Assembly (NCBI RefSeq): GCF_004006315.1
Contig: NZ_CP026530.1
Span: forward strand, 1,354,501-1,418,500
Reading direction: 5' to 3'
DNA: 64,000 nt
Source: Nautilia sp. PV-1
Lineage (GTDB): Bacteria > Campylobacterota > Campylobacteria > Campylobacterales > Nautiliaceae
Positions 19,176 to 29,029 of this stretch are shown here, piece by piece. The notes below the pieces were generated by a model. The model was not told the DNA's origin. It searched no databases and saw only the letters and a program-made list of their open reading frames with translations. The position numbers and the translations under genes are program-made. How positions within the stretch are numbered: the first letter of the stretch is position 1; every line of letters begins with the position of its first letter.

Positions 19176-20012
19176 TTATTTGTGTTTATCCTGCTTTCTC
19201 ATTTTTTCTTTTATTAAAACTTCCCTTGTATATTCCCTGCCTATTTCTATAAGCTCAATCGCTCTGTGGAATTCGTACCAGTTTGCTATATTTGACGGAA
19301 ATTTAATTTCCAGATCGGGAATATATTCCGCTCTTCTGTATCTAAAGATCACTTTCATCATAAGTTCAATAGACATGCTTGTCGGATCGTCTTTTTCTTC
19401 AAATATTTTATCCCACATTTCATGAAGAATATTAATTTTCTTTTTTGTTTCTTTCTTGTACCTTACCTTGATTTCCTTATCTTCTTCCCCATATAAATTA
19501 ACGGCAATTATCAAATCGCTTATATCGCTCATTACAGGCGCCACCGGCATTAAATTAAGCACACCGCCGTCAACAAGCGTCATATTATGAAGATGTACTG
19601 GCTCAAACACGCCAGGTATAGCTGCAGATGCTTTTACAGCCTCCCACAAAGGACCTTTTTGAAACCATACCTCCTTGCCTTTTTTTAAATCCGTTGCAAC
19701 AGCTGTAAATTTTATAGGCAGATCTTCAATATAATATTCTCCGACAAGCTCTTTGATTTTATTGAAAATTTTATCACCGTTTAACTTAAAAGGAGGTTTA
19801 ATAAATTTGAGTATGTCAATAAGTTCTAATGATTCAACCCAGTTTTTATATATATCAAGTTTGCCGCATGCTTCTAAAGCACCGATAAGCGCTCCCATAG
19901 AAGTACCACTAATTGAAACGATTTCATATCCTTGAGCTTTTAACTCTTCAATAACACCGATATGTATATATCCCCTTGCACCTCCGCCGCTTAAAACTAA
20001 AGATATTTTCAT
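19176..20012 (-). CDS. Patatin-like phospholipase (RssA type)
   Basis: 278 residues. The patatin catalytic elements are all present: oxyanion loop SGGGARG (residues 8-14), nucleophile elbow GTSMG with Ser38, and the aspartate of [10 protein letters not shown], giving a Ser-Asp dyad. The protein lacks a signal peptide and membrane helix, so it is probably cytoplasmic or peripheral. RssA-like members are small bacterial lipid acyl hydrolases of unknown substrate. A clear AAGGAG ribosome site precedes the ATG. The C-terminus is lysine-rich and unremarkable. Confidence 0.9.
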   Translation of the reverse strand: MKISLVLSGGGARGYIHIGVIEELKAQGYEIVSISGTSMGALIGALEACGKLDIYKNWVESLELIDILKFIKPPFKLNGDKIFNKIKELVGEYYIEDLPIKFTAVATDLKKGKEVWFQKGPLWEAVKASAAIPGVFEPVHLHNMTLVDGGVLNLMPVAPVMSDISDLIIAVNLYGEEDKEIKVRYKKETKKKINILHEMWDKIFEEKDDPTSMSIELMMKVIFRYRRAEYIPDLEIKFPSNIANWYEFHRAIELIEIGREYTREVLIKEKMRKQDKHK

Positions 20013-20246
20013 TCATCTCCTTTTGTCTGTTATTTTATATTTTATCAAAACTTCTATATTTATATATTAAAAGTGATTAAATACTTATTAAAATATAAAG
20101 TTTTGATTTGAAAATTTTTTTTATATTTTTCTATTAGTAAAATTTAACATACTAAATTTAATATAGATATATAGTAGTAATGAAACAACAAACAAGATAG
20201 TGACAGACACTCTTTTGGGTAGTAAAAAAGAAAAAAAGATAAAAAC
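20013..20246. other. Intergenic region between rpsI and the patatin gene
   Basis: 234 AT-rich bases with no ORF or RNA gene that I can support. Next to rpsI it contains a terminator hairpin. Near the patatin gene it contains several TATAAA/TAAAAT-like boxes on the minus strand and the AAGGAG ribosome site, so it is probably a terminator plus a new promoter. Confidence 0.55.
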
Positions 20247-20256
20247 TTATCTTTTT
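20221..20256 (-). terminator. Intrinsic terminator after rpsI
   Basis: On the minus strand a 10-base stem (AAAAAGATAA pairing with TTATCTTTTT, 20233-20242 and 20247-20256) with a 4-base loop is followed by TTCTTTTTTACT. The stem includes the rpsI stop codon. The stem is AT-rich but the T-run is long. Confidence 0.65.
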
Positions 20257-20645
20257 GAGAATTGTGGAGATTTTCTCGCTTTCTTTTTCCCGTATTTTTT
20301 TCTTTCTACTCTTCTTGCATCTCTTGTCAATAAACCTGCAGGTTTAAGAATAGTTCTGAATTCAGGAGCATATTCTACAAGCGCTTTAGATATACCGTGT
20401 TTTACAGCATCAGCTTGAGCCGCAAACCCGCCTCCGAATACTTTTACATCGATATCTACGGCATTTTCTTGTTTAGTAAGCATTAACGGCCATCTTACTC
20501 TAAGTTTAAGCGCTTCTCTACCACCTAAAAACTCGTCTAAAGGTTTACCATTAACAGTAATATTACCGCTTCCGGCTTTTAGCCATACTTTTGCTACTGC
20601 TTCTTTTCTTTTTCCTGTTGCGTAAATTCTTCCGTGCATTTTCAT
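20247..20645 (-). CDS. rpsI: Ribosomal protein S9
   Basis: 132 residues with the S9 hallmarks: [18 protein letters not shown] at the N-terminus, the LPLMLT-like core and the basic C-terminal tail ending RKSPQFSKR, which contacts tRNA in the P site. The ATG at 20645 shares one base with the rplM stop codon (TAATG), so the two are translationally coupled; an in-frame ATG two codons later is also possible. The rplM-rpsI pair is conserved across bacteria. Confidence 0.97.
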   Translation of the reverse strand: MKMHGRIYATGKRKEAVAKVWLKAGSGNITVNGKPLDEFLGGREALKLRVRWPLMLTKQENAVDIDVKVFGGGFAAQADAVKHGISKALVEYAPEFRTILKPAGLLTRDARRVERKKYGKKKARKSPQFSKR

Positions 20646-21067
20646 TAGTTACCCTTTACTTGAGCTGTATGAGGATGATTTTCACCTGCGTATACTTTTA
20701 ATTTTTTAAGCATTTTTCTTCCAAGTTTAGTTTTTGGAAGCATTCCTCTTGTCGCAAGTTTAAATAATTTTTCTGGATTGTTTGTAAGAAGTTTTTCTAC
20801 TGTTTCTTCTTTTAGGTTTCCAAAATAACCTGTATGTTTATAGTATTTGTCTTCTAATTTTTTTGATGTAGAAAATTTAACTTTATCTGCATTAATAACA
20901 ACTACATAATCACCACAGTCTACGTGAGGAGTAAAATATGGTTTATGTTTACCTCTAAGAATTGTTGCGATTTCAGTGATTACTCTACCGAATATTTTAT
21001 CTTTTGCATCTATTAAAATCCAATCTCTTTTAACATCTTCTTCTCTAATTGATTTAGTAAATTTCAT
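20645..21067 (-). CDS. rplM: Ribosomal protein L13
   Basis: 140 residues from the ATG at 21067 ([16 protein letters not shown]). A GTG two codons earlier lies within the AAAGGTG ribosome site and is less likely. Conserved parts are [32 protein letters not shown] and [26 protein letters not shown]. It is an early-binding 50S assembly protein. Upstream lies a long inverted repeat similar to that before rplU. Confidence 0.97.
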   Translation of the reverse strand: MKFTKSIREEDVKRDWILIDAKDKIFGRVITEIATILRGKHKPYFTPHVDCGDYVVVINADKVKFSTSKKLEDKYYKHTGYFGNLKEETVEKLLTNNPEKLFKLATRGMLPKTKLGRKMLKKLKVYAGENHPHTAQVKGN

Positions 21068-21113
21068 TATCACACCTTTTGTGAATTTTTTAGGTATGGA
21101 ATTTTAGTTTAGA

Positions 21114-21154
21114 AAACTTAAAAAAACCTTAATTTAAGTAAACTTTAAGTTTTA
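21114..21154. repeat. Inverted repeat in the rplM leader
   Basis: AAAACTTAAA at 21114-21123 pairs perfectly with TTTAAGTTTT at 21145-21154. The 21-base loop contains CTTAATTTAAG, itself nearly palindromic. It lies 47-87 bases before the rplM ATG, in the same relative position as the similar element before rplU. Confidence 0.5.
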
Positions 21155-21176
21155 AAACTCTTTTTTATTCTTTTTT

Positions 21177-21641
21177 CTATAAACTTTGAAATTTTATAAC
21201 CAGTTCAACCTCACCTGCAGGTATCCTCAATTCTCTGCTTATATCTTCAATGGAGTAACCGTTTTTATACAAATTGATTATTTTCTGTTCGTCTGTTTTA
21301 TTGATATTTGAAAAATCCACCATCTTACTTTTAACAGAATGCTCAACGCTGAAAAGTTTATTTTCAAGTTCTTTAATATACTTAATGTTTTTTTCTTCCA
21401 TTTTTTTTACATTAATTATAAGTTTTTCTATTACACTTTCCATCTCTTCCAGAGTTTTCTGCGTATTATTGTTTTTTAAATCTTTTTTTATTTTAAACAG
21501 TTCCTGATTCAAATCTTCCAACGCAAGTTCTAACGCCGCCATTTTACTGTCTACGACTTTGTCCCTTTTTAACATATAAAAAAACAAAAAAAGTATAAAC
21601 CCGCTAAGGCCTAAAAACATAATTATTTCAATTTTACCCAT
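21177..21641 (-). CDS. Membrane-anchored coiled-coil protein with HTH-like C-terminus
   Basis: 154 residues, not assigned to a named family with certainty (DUF6115-like proteins of epsilonproteobacteria look similar). An N-terminal membrane helix (about 5-22) is followed by a long heptad-patterned coiled coil (about 30-105). The C-terminus (EQKIINLYKNGYSIEDISRELRI) reads like a resolvase-type helix-turn-helix. The HTH would face the cytoplasm if the helix is a simple N-out anchor. It overlaps the preceding gene by 8 bases. Its position between mqnP and rplM gives no functional hint. Confidence 0.75.
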   Translation of the reverse strand: MGKIEIIMFLGLSGFILFLFFYMLKRDKVVDSKMAALELALEDLNQELFKIKKDLKNNNTQKTLEEMESVIEKLIINVKKMEEKNIKYIKELENKLFSVEHSVKSKMVDFSNINKTDEQKIINLYKNGYSIEDISRELRIPAGEVELVIKFQSL

Positions 21642-22143
21642 TAGTACCCTTCATTTCCCTGATTATTGCCCTTTCTCTAGCCATAATAAATGCGTTGTAA
21701 TCTTTCAGGTCTCGTTCGTGCATCAGTAAAATTTTACCCAATTTTTCATTTTCCGCTTCAAATATAATAGGTACTGTTCTTGGAGGAAATACCGGAAGAG
21801 ACATTCTGCCGTAATATTTTACGCCCTTTTTAAAAAGCGGCTCTTTTATTTCAAAATAGTCAAAACCGATCTTTTCTATTTCGGTTTTTTCGTTAAGTTT
21901 TAAAAGCTCTTTTTTTTCATTTTTTATATAAGCGCTCAGTTCGTCTATTTTCCTGTGAAGCGCTATTAGGAGTTCCAGTAAAACGGGATCTGTCTCTTTT
22001 GTTTCGCCTCTTGCTTTTGCAAGCTTTATATACTGCCCTATCGGATCGTCGCTTTCGCTTCCGAGTTTATCATACTCCTCTTTTAACACTTCATTATATT
22101 CGTTAAATTCAAATTCGATAAACGCAGGAATTAATCTAGGCAT
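21634..22143 (-). CDS. Conserved hypothetical protein, epsilon type
   Basis: 169 residues with no signal peptide. The N-terminal half is acidic and helical (FEFNEYNEVLKEEYDKLG, ALHRKIDELSAYIKNEKKE). The C-terminal half looks beta-rich (GVKYYGRMSLPVFPPRTVPIIF) and ends in a helix (DYNAFIMARERAIIREMKG). The C-terminal part could be a PilZ-like barrel, but the RxxxR and DxSxxG motifs needed for c-di-GMP binding are not evident, so I do not assign it. It begins 2 bases after the prenyltransferase stop and overlaps the next gene, so it is co-translated with both. Confidence 0.7.
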   Translation of the reverse strand: MPRLIPAFIEFEFNEYNEVLKEEYDKLGSESDDPIGQYIKLAKARGETKETDPVLLELLIALHRKIDELSAYIKNEKKELLKLNEKTEIEKIGFDYFEIKEPLFKKGVKYYGRMSLPVFPPRTVPIIFEAENEKLGKILLMHERDLKDYNAFIMARERAIIREMKGTNG

Positions 22144-22145
22144 TT

Positions 22146-22982
22146 TTACACCTTGTCAAGAATAATTAATATTAAAAACGCTATTCCGAGATATCCGTTT
22201 ACATCAAAAAATGCTTTTGGAATATTTTTAAAATCTCTTCTTACAAGTTTCTGCTCATAATAAAGCATTACCGCAGCAAGAACCACCGCAAGCCAGCCAA
22301 AAAATCCAAGATTTGCATAAGCGGCGAAAAGAGCCCAGAATATTACGCTGAACACATGAAACATGCTTGAGATAAAAATAGCGCCTTTTTCTCCAACAAG
22401 CACCGGAATGGAATGCAGCCCCTCATTTTTATCAAACTCCATATCCTGAAGCGAATATAAAATATCAAAGCCTGCCACCCAGAACATCACTCCGAGAGCC
22501 AAAAACACAGACCAGCAAGGTATTGATGCACTTATTGCAATTGCTCCCGCAATCGGCGCAAGTCCAAGTGATATTCCAAGTATTAAATGCGCAAATTCGC
22601 TAAATCTTTTAAAATAACTGTAACCGCCCAAAACAATAAGAATCGGAATTGAAAGTTTAAATGCCAATGAGTTGATTAAATATGCGGTCCCTATAAAAAT
22701 AAGAGCATTGGCTAAAATAAAGAGCTTTATTTGAGATTCACTTATTTCTCCTGTTACAGAAGGTCTGTTTTGCGTTCTGGGATTTTTAGCGTCAATATCC
22801 CTGTCAACCAGCCTGTTTACGGCCATTGCAAAATTTCTGGCGCTTACTGCTGCAAGCAGACCCAAAAACAGCAGCTTCCAACCAAACCATCCGTCTGCCG
22901 CTACAACCATAGCTATCAAAATAAAAGGTATACTGAATATAGTATGTGAGAATTTAACCAGATCCATATATTTTTTTAACAT
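22146..22982 (-). CDS. mqnP: UbiA-family prenyltransferase, probably MqnP of menaquinone synthesis
   Basis: 278 residues with about eight or nine membrane helices. The first polyprenyl-diphosphate/Mg motif is NRLVDRDID (residues 56-64) followed by NPRTQNRPS. The second aspartate-rich motif is in DILYSLQDMEFD. Members attach a polyprenyl tail to an aromatic ring in the inner membrane. Campylobacterota make menaquinone through futalosine, so the MqnP assignment is more likely than 4-hydroxybenzoate prenylation, but the two cannot be separated from sequence alone. It heads a coupled unit with two hypothetical genes and is divergent from miaA. Confidence 0.85.
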   Translation of the reverse strand: MLKKYMDLVKFSHTIFSIPFILIAMVVAADGWFGWKLLFLGLLAAVSARNFAMAVNRLVDRDIDAKNPRTQNRPSVTGEISESQIKLFILANALIFIGTAYLINSLAFKLSIPILIVLGGYSYFKRFSEFAHLILGISLGLAPIAGAIAISASIPCWSVFLALGVMFWVAGFDILYSLQDMEFDKNEGLHSIPVLVGEKGAIFISSMFHVFSVIFWALFAAYANLGFFGWLAVVLAAVMLYYEQKLVRRDFKNIPKAFFDVNGYLGIAFLILIILDKV

Positions 22983-23059
22983 TATTCTTTCTCCTTAACT
23001 GCTTCACAACTTATCAACTTAATAACTTATTTTGTATAATTGTATCAAAAAAGGTCTTT

Positions 23060-23917
23060 ATGTTTGCAATTATAGGTCCTACGGCTAGCGGAAAAAGCGA
23101 TTTGGCAATAAATCTCGCATTAAAACTCGGATATGAAATACTTTCTCTAGACTCGCTGAGTATTTATAAAGAAATAGATATAGCATCAGCCAAACCTTCT
23201 CCTAAAGAGCTCTCACTCGTAAAACATTACGGTATAAACGAAATTTATCCAAATCAAAAATTCGACGTAGCGAAATTTATTGAAATTTACAGACAGATTC
23301 CGCATAAAAAGCTTATAATAGTTGGGGGAACCGGATTTTACCTTAAAGCTATGACCGAAGGAATATCACAAATGCCTGAAATTACTGAAGAAATTAAAAA
23401 AGAGGCAAAAAAAAGAGATTATAAATTTTTAAAATCAATAGATAAAAACTACGCAGAAAAAATTTCTCCCAATGACACATACAGAATACAAAAAGGAATA
23501 GAAATATACTTGGCTTCAAACACTCCTCCAAGTGATTATTTCCGTTTAAATCCTCCCAAACCGGCAATAAAAGACATCCCTATTTTCGAAATTGACGTAA
23601 ACAGGGAATTGCTTAGAGAAAGAATAAGAAAAAGAACCGAAAAAATGTTTAAAAACGGACTTATAGACGAAGTGGCATATCTTGAAAAAAAATATCTGGA
23701 CAGAAGACTGCCGGCACTAAAAGCAATAGGAATTAAAGAAGTCTTGGATTATTTCAACGGTTTATACACTTACAATAAACTAAAAGAAAAAATTATTACC
23801 AACACTGCAAGACTTGCAAAAAGACAGCAGACATTCAACAGAACACAGTTCAAACAAAAAATATCGGCACCGCTTGATAAACTGGAAGAAATTATATTAA
23901 AAGAAATCCGGAAATAA
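23060..23917 (+). CDS. miaA: tRNA dimethylallyltransferase
   Basis: 285 residues. The P-loop GPTASGKSDLA, the DSLSIYKEIDIASAKPS substrate segment and IVGGTGFYLKA are diagnostic of MiaA, which adds a dimethylallyl group to A37 of tRNAs reading codons that start with U. The swappable insertion domain is short. The C-terminal stretch KRQQTFNR is conserved. It has its own short upstream region, and its stop codon lies inside an inverted repeat shared with the convergent aro gene. Confidence 0.96.
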   Translation: MFAIIGPTASGKSDLAINLALKLGYEILSLDSLSIYKEIDIASAKPSPKELSLVKHYGINEIYPNQKFDVAKFIEIYRQIPHKKLIIVGGTGFYLKAMTEGISQMPEITEEIKKEAKKRDYKFLKSIDKNYAEKISPNDTYRIQKGIEIYLASNTPPSDYFRLNPPKPAIKDIPIFEIDVNRELLRERIRKRTEKMFKNGLIDEVAYLEKKYLDRRLPALKAIGIKEVLDYFNGLYTYNKLKEKIITNTARLAKRQQTFNRTQFKQKISAPLDKLEEIILKEIRK

Positions 23918-23930
23918 ATCCTTCCGGATT
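23905..23930. terminator. Hairpin between convergent miaA and DAHP synthase genes
   Basis: AATCCGGAA (23905-23913) pairs perfectly with TTCCGGATT (23922-23930) around an 8-base loop. On the minus strand the stem is followed by TCTTTTAAT, so it fits an intrinsic terminator for the DAHP synthase gene; in the plus direction the T-run is poor. Confidence 0.65.
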
Positions 23931-25290
23931 AAATTTGAGGATTTTTGTTAATTGCCTGTTTTAAAAGATCCGCAATTAAGAATGAAAGCTCTAATGCCTG
24001 CGTAGCGTTTAATCTAGGATCGCAGTGAGTCTCATAGCATCTTTCCAGATCGCATTCTTTAATTTCTTGAGAACCGCCGACGCATTCTGTAACTTCCCTA
24101 CCGGTCATTTCCAAATGAACTCCTCCAGGGAATGTTCCCATTTCTTCATGTACTTTGAAGTAGCCTTTTACTTCTCTTAAAACTTCGTTAAAATCTCTTG
24201 TTTTATACCCGTTCGGGGTTTTTACAGTATTTCCGTGCATCGGATCGATGCTCCATACAACGTTTTTACCTGCATCTTTTACTGCTTTTAATAATTTAGG
24301 AAATTCATTTTCAATTTTATCAGCACCCATTCTCACGATTATATTGATTCTTCCCGGTTCATTTTCAGGATTCAGTTTTTCAATTATTTCCAAAAGACCT
24401 TCCGGAGTCATAGTCGGCCCTGCTTTAACGCCTACAGGATTTTTAACTCCCCTTAAAAATTCAACATGTGCTTCATTAGGATCTCTCGTTCTGTCTCCGA
24501 TCCACAGCATGTGTGCAGAACAGTCATACCATTCTTCCGTAAGAGAATCCTGTCTTGTAAGGGCTTCTTCATAATTCAGTAAAAGCGCTTCATGTGACGT
24601 ATAAAGAGTTGTTTCTCTTAATTTTGGAGTGTTTTCAGGATTTATTCCCACAGCTTCCATAAATTTGAGACTTTCCGTAATTCTGTCTGCAAGCTCTTCA
24701 AATTTATGTGCCTGCGGTGATTCTTTAACGAAATCAAGTGTCCATTTGTGTATTTTTCTAAGATCCGCAAGACCGCCCCTCGCAAAAGCTCTTAAAAGGT
24801 TCATTGTGGCCGCTGACTGGTTATATGCTTTAAGCATTCTTTCCGGATCAGCTTTTCTTGCTTCAGGAGTAAATTCGATAGAATTTATTATATCTCCTCT
24901 GTAACTAGGTAATTTAACTCCGTTTTTCTCCTCATAATCACTGCTTCTAGGTTTCGCAAACTGACCGGCTATTCTGCCTATTTTTACTACAGGAAGTCCT
25001 CCTGCAAAAGTAAGTACTACAGCCATCTGCATCATAACTTTAAACATATCTCTTATATTATTTGCATCAAATTCCGCAAAACTTTCCGCACAGTCCCCAC
25101 CCTGAAGCAAAAAAGCTTTTCCTTCGCATACTTTTGCCAAATCTTTTTTTAAACTTCTAACTTCCCCGGCAAATACAAGCGGAGGATATTTACTTAACTC
25201 TTTTTCAACCTGTTTTAATTTCTCTTGATCTTCATATACCGGCTGCTGTTTTATTGGTTTATTTCTCCAGCTGTTTTTTGTCCAATCCAT
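23929..25290 (-). CDS. aroF: Class II 3-deoxy-7-phosphoheptulonate (DAHP) synthase
   Basis: 453 residues, the plant/mycobacterial type II form, condensing phosphoenolpyruvate with erythrose 4-phosphate as the first step of the shikimate pathway. Signature segments are [11 protein letters not shown] near residue 82, [45 protein letters not shown] and the C-terminal [18 protein letters not shown]. Class II enzymes are standard in Campylobacterota. The symbol is by analogy; the family is certain. It is monocistronic between miaA and pflA. Confidence 0.95.
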   Translation of the reverse strand: MDWTKNSWRNKPIKQQPVYEDQEKLKQVEKELSKYPPLVFAGEVRSLKKDLAKVCEGKAFLLQGGDCAESFAEFDANNIRDMFKVMMQMAVVLTFAGGLPVVKIGRIAGQFAKPRSSDYEEKNGVKLPSYRGDIINSIEFTPEARKADPERMLKAYNQSAATMNLLRAFARGGLADLRKIHKWTLDFVKESPQAHKFEELADRITESLKFMEAVGINPENTPKLRETTLYTSHEALLLNYEEALTRQDSLTEEWYDCSAHMLWIGDRTRDPNEAHVEFLRGVKNPVGVKAGPTMTPEGLLEIIEKLNPENEPGRINIIVRMGADKIENEFPKLLKAVKDAGKNVVWSIDPMHGNTVKTPNGYKTRDFNEVLREVKGYFKVHEEMGTFPGGVHLEMTGREVTECVGGSQEIKECDLERCYETHCDPRLNATQALELSFLIADLLKQAINKNPQI

Positions 25291-25395
25291 TATATTCCTT
25301 TTTAGATAATTATCGGAATATTATTAAAATTTTTCTTAAATTTCAAATATTCACGCAGATATAAGCTAATAAAATACTTCCGTTAATATTTTTTA

Positions 25396-27660
25396 TTAAA
25401 AAAGATTTAAAGCGTCTTTGCAAAGACCTTTCCAAAGTTTCGAATTTTTGACTTTAATACACTGATTAAGATAAGTTTTCTTTCCTGTCAGATTAGCCAG
25501 CATATAAAGCGCCCTGGCCTTGTCTTCGCCGCTAACTCTCGGAAGGAGATCTTTAAGAACTTTTATCGCTTCTTTTTTATTTTTAGTATATTTAGCATAC
25601 GTAAATTCTACAAAAGGCGAATATGGATACGCTTTAAACATATTTTGCAGATCTATAATTTTTTTGGCATAAACGGCGGCCGTCAAACCGTCACCGTTTT
25701 CCAAAGACCAGTTTACAATCTTAATAAACGCATCACAGTTTCTTATATCTTTCGTTTTATCAAGCTGTTTAGCTACTTCAAGCGCTTCTTTATATCTTTT
25801 AAGTTTCCATAAAGCAAAGAATTTTTTTAATTCATATTTATAACATTTAACTTTTTTTACCCTGCATAAATCATCTATTGCAGTTACTACGCTTTTATAG
25901 TCTCCCATTCCTTCTAGTGCTTTTATCTTTCTTTCCATCCATTTAATAAAAACTTTATCATTCGGAGAATCCAGATATTTATTGCATATTACCGATGCCA
26001 GATCAAAATTTCTTGCATCTATCGCACATTTATACAGCCGGTCATCATATTTTTTATCAAGAGCCAGTCTGTATTCTTTAATAATTTTAACGGCTTCTAA
26101 ACAATTGTTTTCTTTTAACAGCTTCACTGCATATTCTTTAGCAACCTTTTGAATAAACTCTTTTTTGTTTTTCATAAGAGTATCGTCTATATTCATAATC
26201 TGTTTTTTCATTTTTAATATATCGCCATATTTTTTTAATTTATATAAAAGCATTACTTTTTTATATAAAGCTTTTTGTGCTATAGGCTGGCCCTTGTATT
26301 TTTTTATAATTTCATCGATTTTTTGAAGCTGTTCGGTTACGTTTCCGTCGTTTACCTCAAAAAGAACCTTATCTCTTAACGCCTGCAGCTGATCGCTATA
26401 ATCACCATAAGGAAATTCGTTTAAATATTTATTAATCCAATACGCGGCTTTATCATAATTGCCTGCTTCATAAGACCATACCGCCAAATGGTATTCAAGC
26501 GGCTCATATAGATTATCCAGTTTTTTCAGTCTTTTAAGAAGATCTTCGCCTATTTCTATAGCAAGCGAATATAACTGGTGCGAAGCAAGTGTTTTTGCAA
26601 GTTCATATGCTTTTTGTTTATCCTTTAAAATAAAATTCTTATTCGCCTGATAAACTCTCTTATAATATTCAAACGCTGTTTTTATATCGCCTTTATCCAT
26701 ATATCTCTGTGCCAGTCTCATTGCTGCAAGCGATGCAATGTTTATGTCTTTTGTTGAATATAAAGCTTTTTTATACAGTTCGAAAGCTTTTTTGCTTTCA
26801 CCGGTTATATACATCTGGTCAGCCCAGTATATCATTGCAAGGTATGCTTCTTTTGTATTAGGATATTCATTTATAATTCTTTGATAAAAATAACTAGCGT
26901 CTGTCATAAAACCGAGCTTTGTATAGTTTTTAGCCATTATAAGCAACACTTTTGGAAGATTCTCATTATAAGCAAATTTTTTTAACCACTCTTTCGCAAG
27001 TTTAATAACTTCGTCAGATTTATTTTCCTGATCCAATATTTTTATTTTTAAAAACTCTACATCCGGCAGAAAAACGGAATTTGGGTAATCTTTTATAAAC
27101 TGGTTGATTTCATCAAGTACGTCCCTTCCTTTTTCATATGCTTTTTTGATTTCAAAATATTTAATTATATCTTTCGCCTGATTGTTAATATTAATAGGAT
27201 TTCCGTTTTCATCGATAGTGCCTATATAAGGCTTGGGAGAATTATGAAAATAAAAATTTAATCCCGTATTTTTAGAATTGTCTATAAAAGGTATAATTTT
27301 CGAAGCTATAACAACCCATTTTTTTGCTTTTTTTAAATCGGCTCCTATAACAGGATTGTTATACTGATTGTCTTCAAAAGATTTAAGAATAAAATTACCT
27401 TTGATATTAAAAATAATAAAAAATTTGCCGTTTTTAAACACCGGTGTGATTTTAAAAAATATTGTATCTGTTTTAAATACCGGAGTTGAAGGAGTTTTGT
27501 CAAAAACGCACTCTGCCGAGTGCTCTTTTTTTATACATGAAAAAGGCTGTTTGTTATATAACGTCATTATTTCATAAGGATACTTTTCTTTTGAATAATC
27601 TACATTAATATTTAAAGCAAATAAATTTAAAAAAGAAAATAAAAGAAGAAGAAATTTCAA
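25396..27660 (-). CDS. pflA: TPR-rich periplasmic protein, probable flagellar motor component PflA
   Basis: 754 residues, starting at a TTG (27660) that preserves the signal peptide MKFLLLLFSFLNLFALN. An N-terminal beta-rich region (about 20-170) contains QPFSCIKKEHSAECVF. The remainder is a long array of TPR-like helical hairpins (for example DKGDIKTAFEYYKRVYQANK). In Campylobacter and Helicobacter, PflA is a periplasmic TPR protein of about 750-800 residues that, with PflB, forms the medial disk of the high-torque flagellar motor. Length, signal peptide and domain order fit. TPR proteins are alike, so another periplasmic scaffold is possible. It lies just downstream of the nuo operon but has its own promoter. 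Confidence 0.65.
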   Translation of the reverse strand: MKFLLLLFSFLNLFALNINVDYSKEKYPYEIMTLYNKQPFSCIKKEHSAECVFDKTPSTPVFKTDTIFFKITPVFKNGKFFIIFNIKGNFILKSFEDNQYNNPVIGADLKKAKKWVVIASKIIPFIDNSKNTGLNFYFHNSPKPYIGTIDENGNPININNQAKDIIKYFEIKKAYEKGRDVLDEINQFIKDYPNSVFLPDVEFLKIKILDQENKSDEVIKLAKEWLKKFAYNENLPKVLLIMAKNYTKLGFMTDASYFYQRIINEYPNTKEAYLAMIYWADQMYITGESKKAFELYKKALYSTKDINIASLAAMRLAQRYMDKGDIKTAFEYYKRVYQANKNFILKDKQKAYELAKTLASHQLYSLAIEIGEDLLKRLKKLDNLYEPLEYHLAVWSYEAGNYDKAAYWINKYLNEFPYGDYSDQLQALRDKVLFEVNDGNVTEQLQKIDEIIKKYKGQPIAQKALYKKVMLLYKLKKYGDILKMKKQIMNIDDTLMKNKKEFIQKVAKEYAVKLLKENNCLEAVKIIKEYRLALDKKYDDRLYKCAIDARNFDLASVICNKYLDSPNDKVFIKWMERKIKALEGMGDYKSVVTAIDDLCRVKKVKCYKYELKKFFALWKLKRYKEALEVAKQLDKTKDIRNCDAFIKIVNWSLENGDGLTAAVYAKKIIDLQNMFKAYPYSPFVEFTYAKYTKNKKEAIKVLKDLLPRVSGEDKARALYMLANLTGKKTYLNQCIKVKNSKLWKGLCKDALNLF

Positions 27661-27669
27661 CTCTAGCCT

Positions 27670-27689
27670 TTTTGCTAATTATAGCAAAA
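27670..27689 (-). promoter_or_regulatory. Palindromic extended -10 promoter of the pflA-like gene
   Basis: TTTTGCTA (27670-27677) pairs with TAGCAAAA (27682-27689). The centre of this palindrome on the minus strand is TGCTATAAT, an extended -10 box, 18 bases before the TTG start. No T-run follows, so it is a better promoter than a nuo terminator. Confidence 0.5.
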
Positions 27690-27691
27690 GA

Positions 27692-29029
27692 CTACATTGA
27701 AATTGTAGTGTTAAATACTTGAGCTGCTACTATACCGAAGTAAATAGTTCCGATTAACAGTATAAGCTGCCCTATAAGACTTCCGCTTGAAATTGTTATT
27801 TTTTTAATAGTTCCTTCAACAGGCTTGTCAAAATAAATATGTTTAACTATCCATGCGTAATATGCAACCGCTAGGGCTGAATTTAACAACGCAATTAAAA
27901 CAATCGGCCATAATCCAGCATCTATACCTGCATAAAACGCAACCGCTTTAGATAAAAATCCTGCCAATAGAGGAATACCCGCAAGTGAAAACAGCTGAAT
28001 GGTAAAGAATAAAGCATGTACAGGAGCTTTTGCGCCAAGTCCTTTAATATCTTCTAAATATTTTACACCTGATTCTCTTCTCAAGTCATTTAAAATTAAA
28101 AATACGCTTGTCTGCATAAATATATATGCAATCGCATAATAAAGTACACCCGTATATGAATATACACTTGCGGCAGCCGCAAACGGAATTAATGCATAAC
28201 CGCTGTGTGCGATTGATGAATATGCAAGTATTTTAGATATTCTTTTTTGCCATAAGGCCATGAAGTTTGCTAATGTCATAGTCAAAATCGCAAAAAAACT
28301 GAAAATTAAAACTGTTGAAGTAGGATATGCGATTAAAAACTTGTAAAATGCTTTAAATACGGCTACTAACATTACACTTTTAATAACACCGCTCAGTATC
28401 GCAGCGGCAGCGTGGTTGACCTGAGAATATGCATCCGCTGCCCAACCGTGCATTGGTACAACTGTAAGTTTGTAAAAAATACCCGCAAGCATAATAGCTA
28501 CGGCAATTAAGGTAAATTTACCGTGAACGTTCATTTCCGCATAAGTAAAACTGTCTGTTACAAAACTGAACAAAGCAAAACCAAGCAAAATAATACCGCT
28601 GGCTACCGCACCCGCGATAAATGCTTTTATTGCACCCTCAGCATTGTAAAAGTTTCTGATATTTGCAACTAAAACATATGAAATAATTGCAATCACTTCA
28701 AATAAAACTATAAATAAAAAGAAATTGTCAGTCTCTAAAATTGCAATACTCGCACCTGCTACAAAAAGCATCTGCGCAATCAGAGGTCTTTCAAAACCTG
28801 TTAACGAAAGTGTAACCGCGGCTAATGTCGCCAACAGTACATATTCCATCAACTGAGTTGAACTGTCCAACACAAAAAACGGAAATACGTCATTTAAACT
28901 CATTCCGTTGTAAATCATTACCGCACTAGCAATAAAAGCGACAATTGCAATAAGTTTTGCAATAAAAATGTTGCTTTTATAAAAAACCGGTACAAGTAAT
29001 CCCGCTGCTATTAATATTATAAAACTCAT
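27692..29029 (-). CDS. nuoN: Complex I subunit N
   Basis: 445 residues, about 14 membrane helices, one of the three Mrp-antiporter-like proton-pumping subunits. The conserved lysine/histidine-bearing segments of the proton channel are present (FYKLTVVPMHGWAADAYSQV, KISKILAYSSIAHSGYAL). It is the last gene of the operon. Its start codon shares one base with the nuoM stop. Length is slightly below the E. coli subunit (485), as usual in epsilonproteobacteria. Confidence 0.95.
   Translation of the reverse strand: MSFIILIAAGLLVPVFYKSNIFIAKLIAIVAFIASAVMIYNGMSLNDVFPFFVLDSSTQLMEYVLLATLAAVTLSLTGFERPLIAQMLFVAGASIAILETDNFFLFIVLFEVIAIISYVLVANIRNFYNAEGAIKAFIAGAVASGIILLGFALFSFVTDSFTYAEMNVHGKFTLIAVAIMLAGIFYKLTVVPMHGWAADAYSQVNHAAAAILSGVIKSVMLVAVFKAFYKFLIAYPTSTVLIFSFFAILTMTLANFMALWQKRISKILAYSSIAHSGYALIPFAAAASVYSYTGVLYYAIAYIFMQTSVFLILNDLRRESGVKYLEDIKGLGAKAPVHALFFTIQLFSLAGIPLLAGFLSKAVAFYAGIDAGLWPIVLIALLNSALAVAYYAWIVKHIYFDKPVEGTIKKITISSGSLIGQLILLIGTIYFGIVAAQVFNTTISM

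Noticed and set aside
21634-22143. PilZ domain in the 169-residue hypothetical protein
   Set aside because: The beta-rich C-terminus is suggestive, but the RxxxR and DxSxxG c-di-GMP motifs are not visible.
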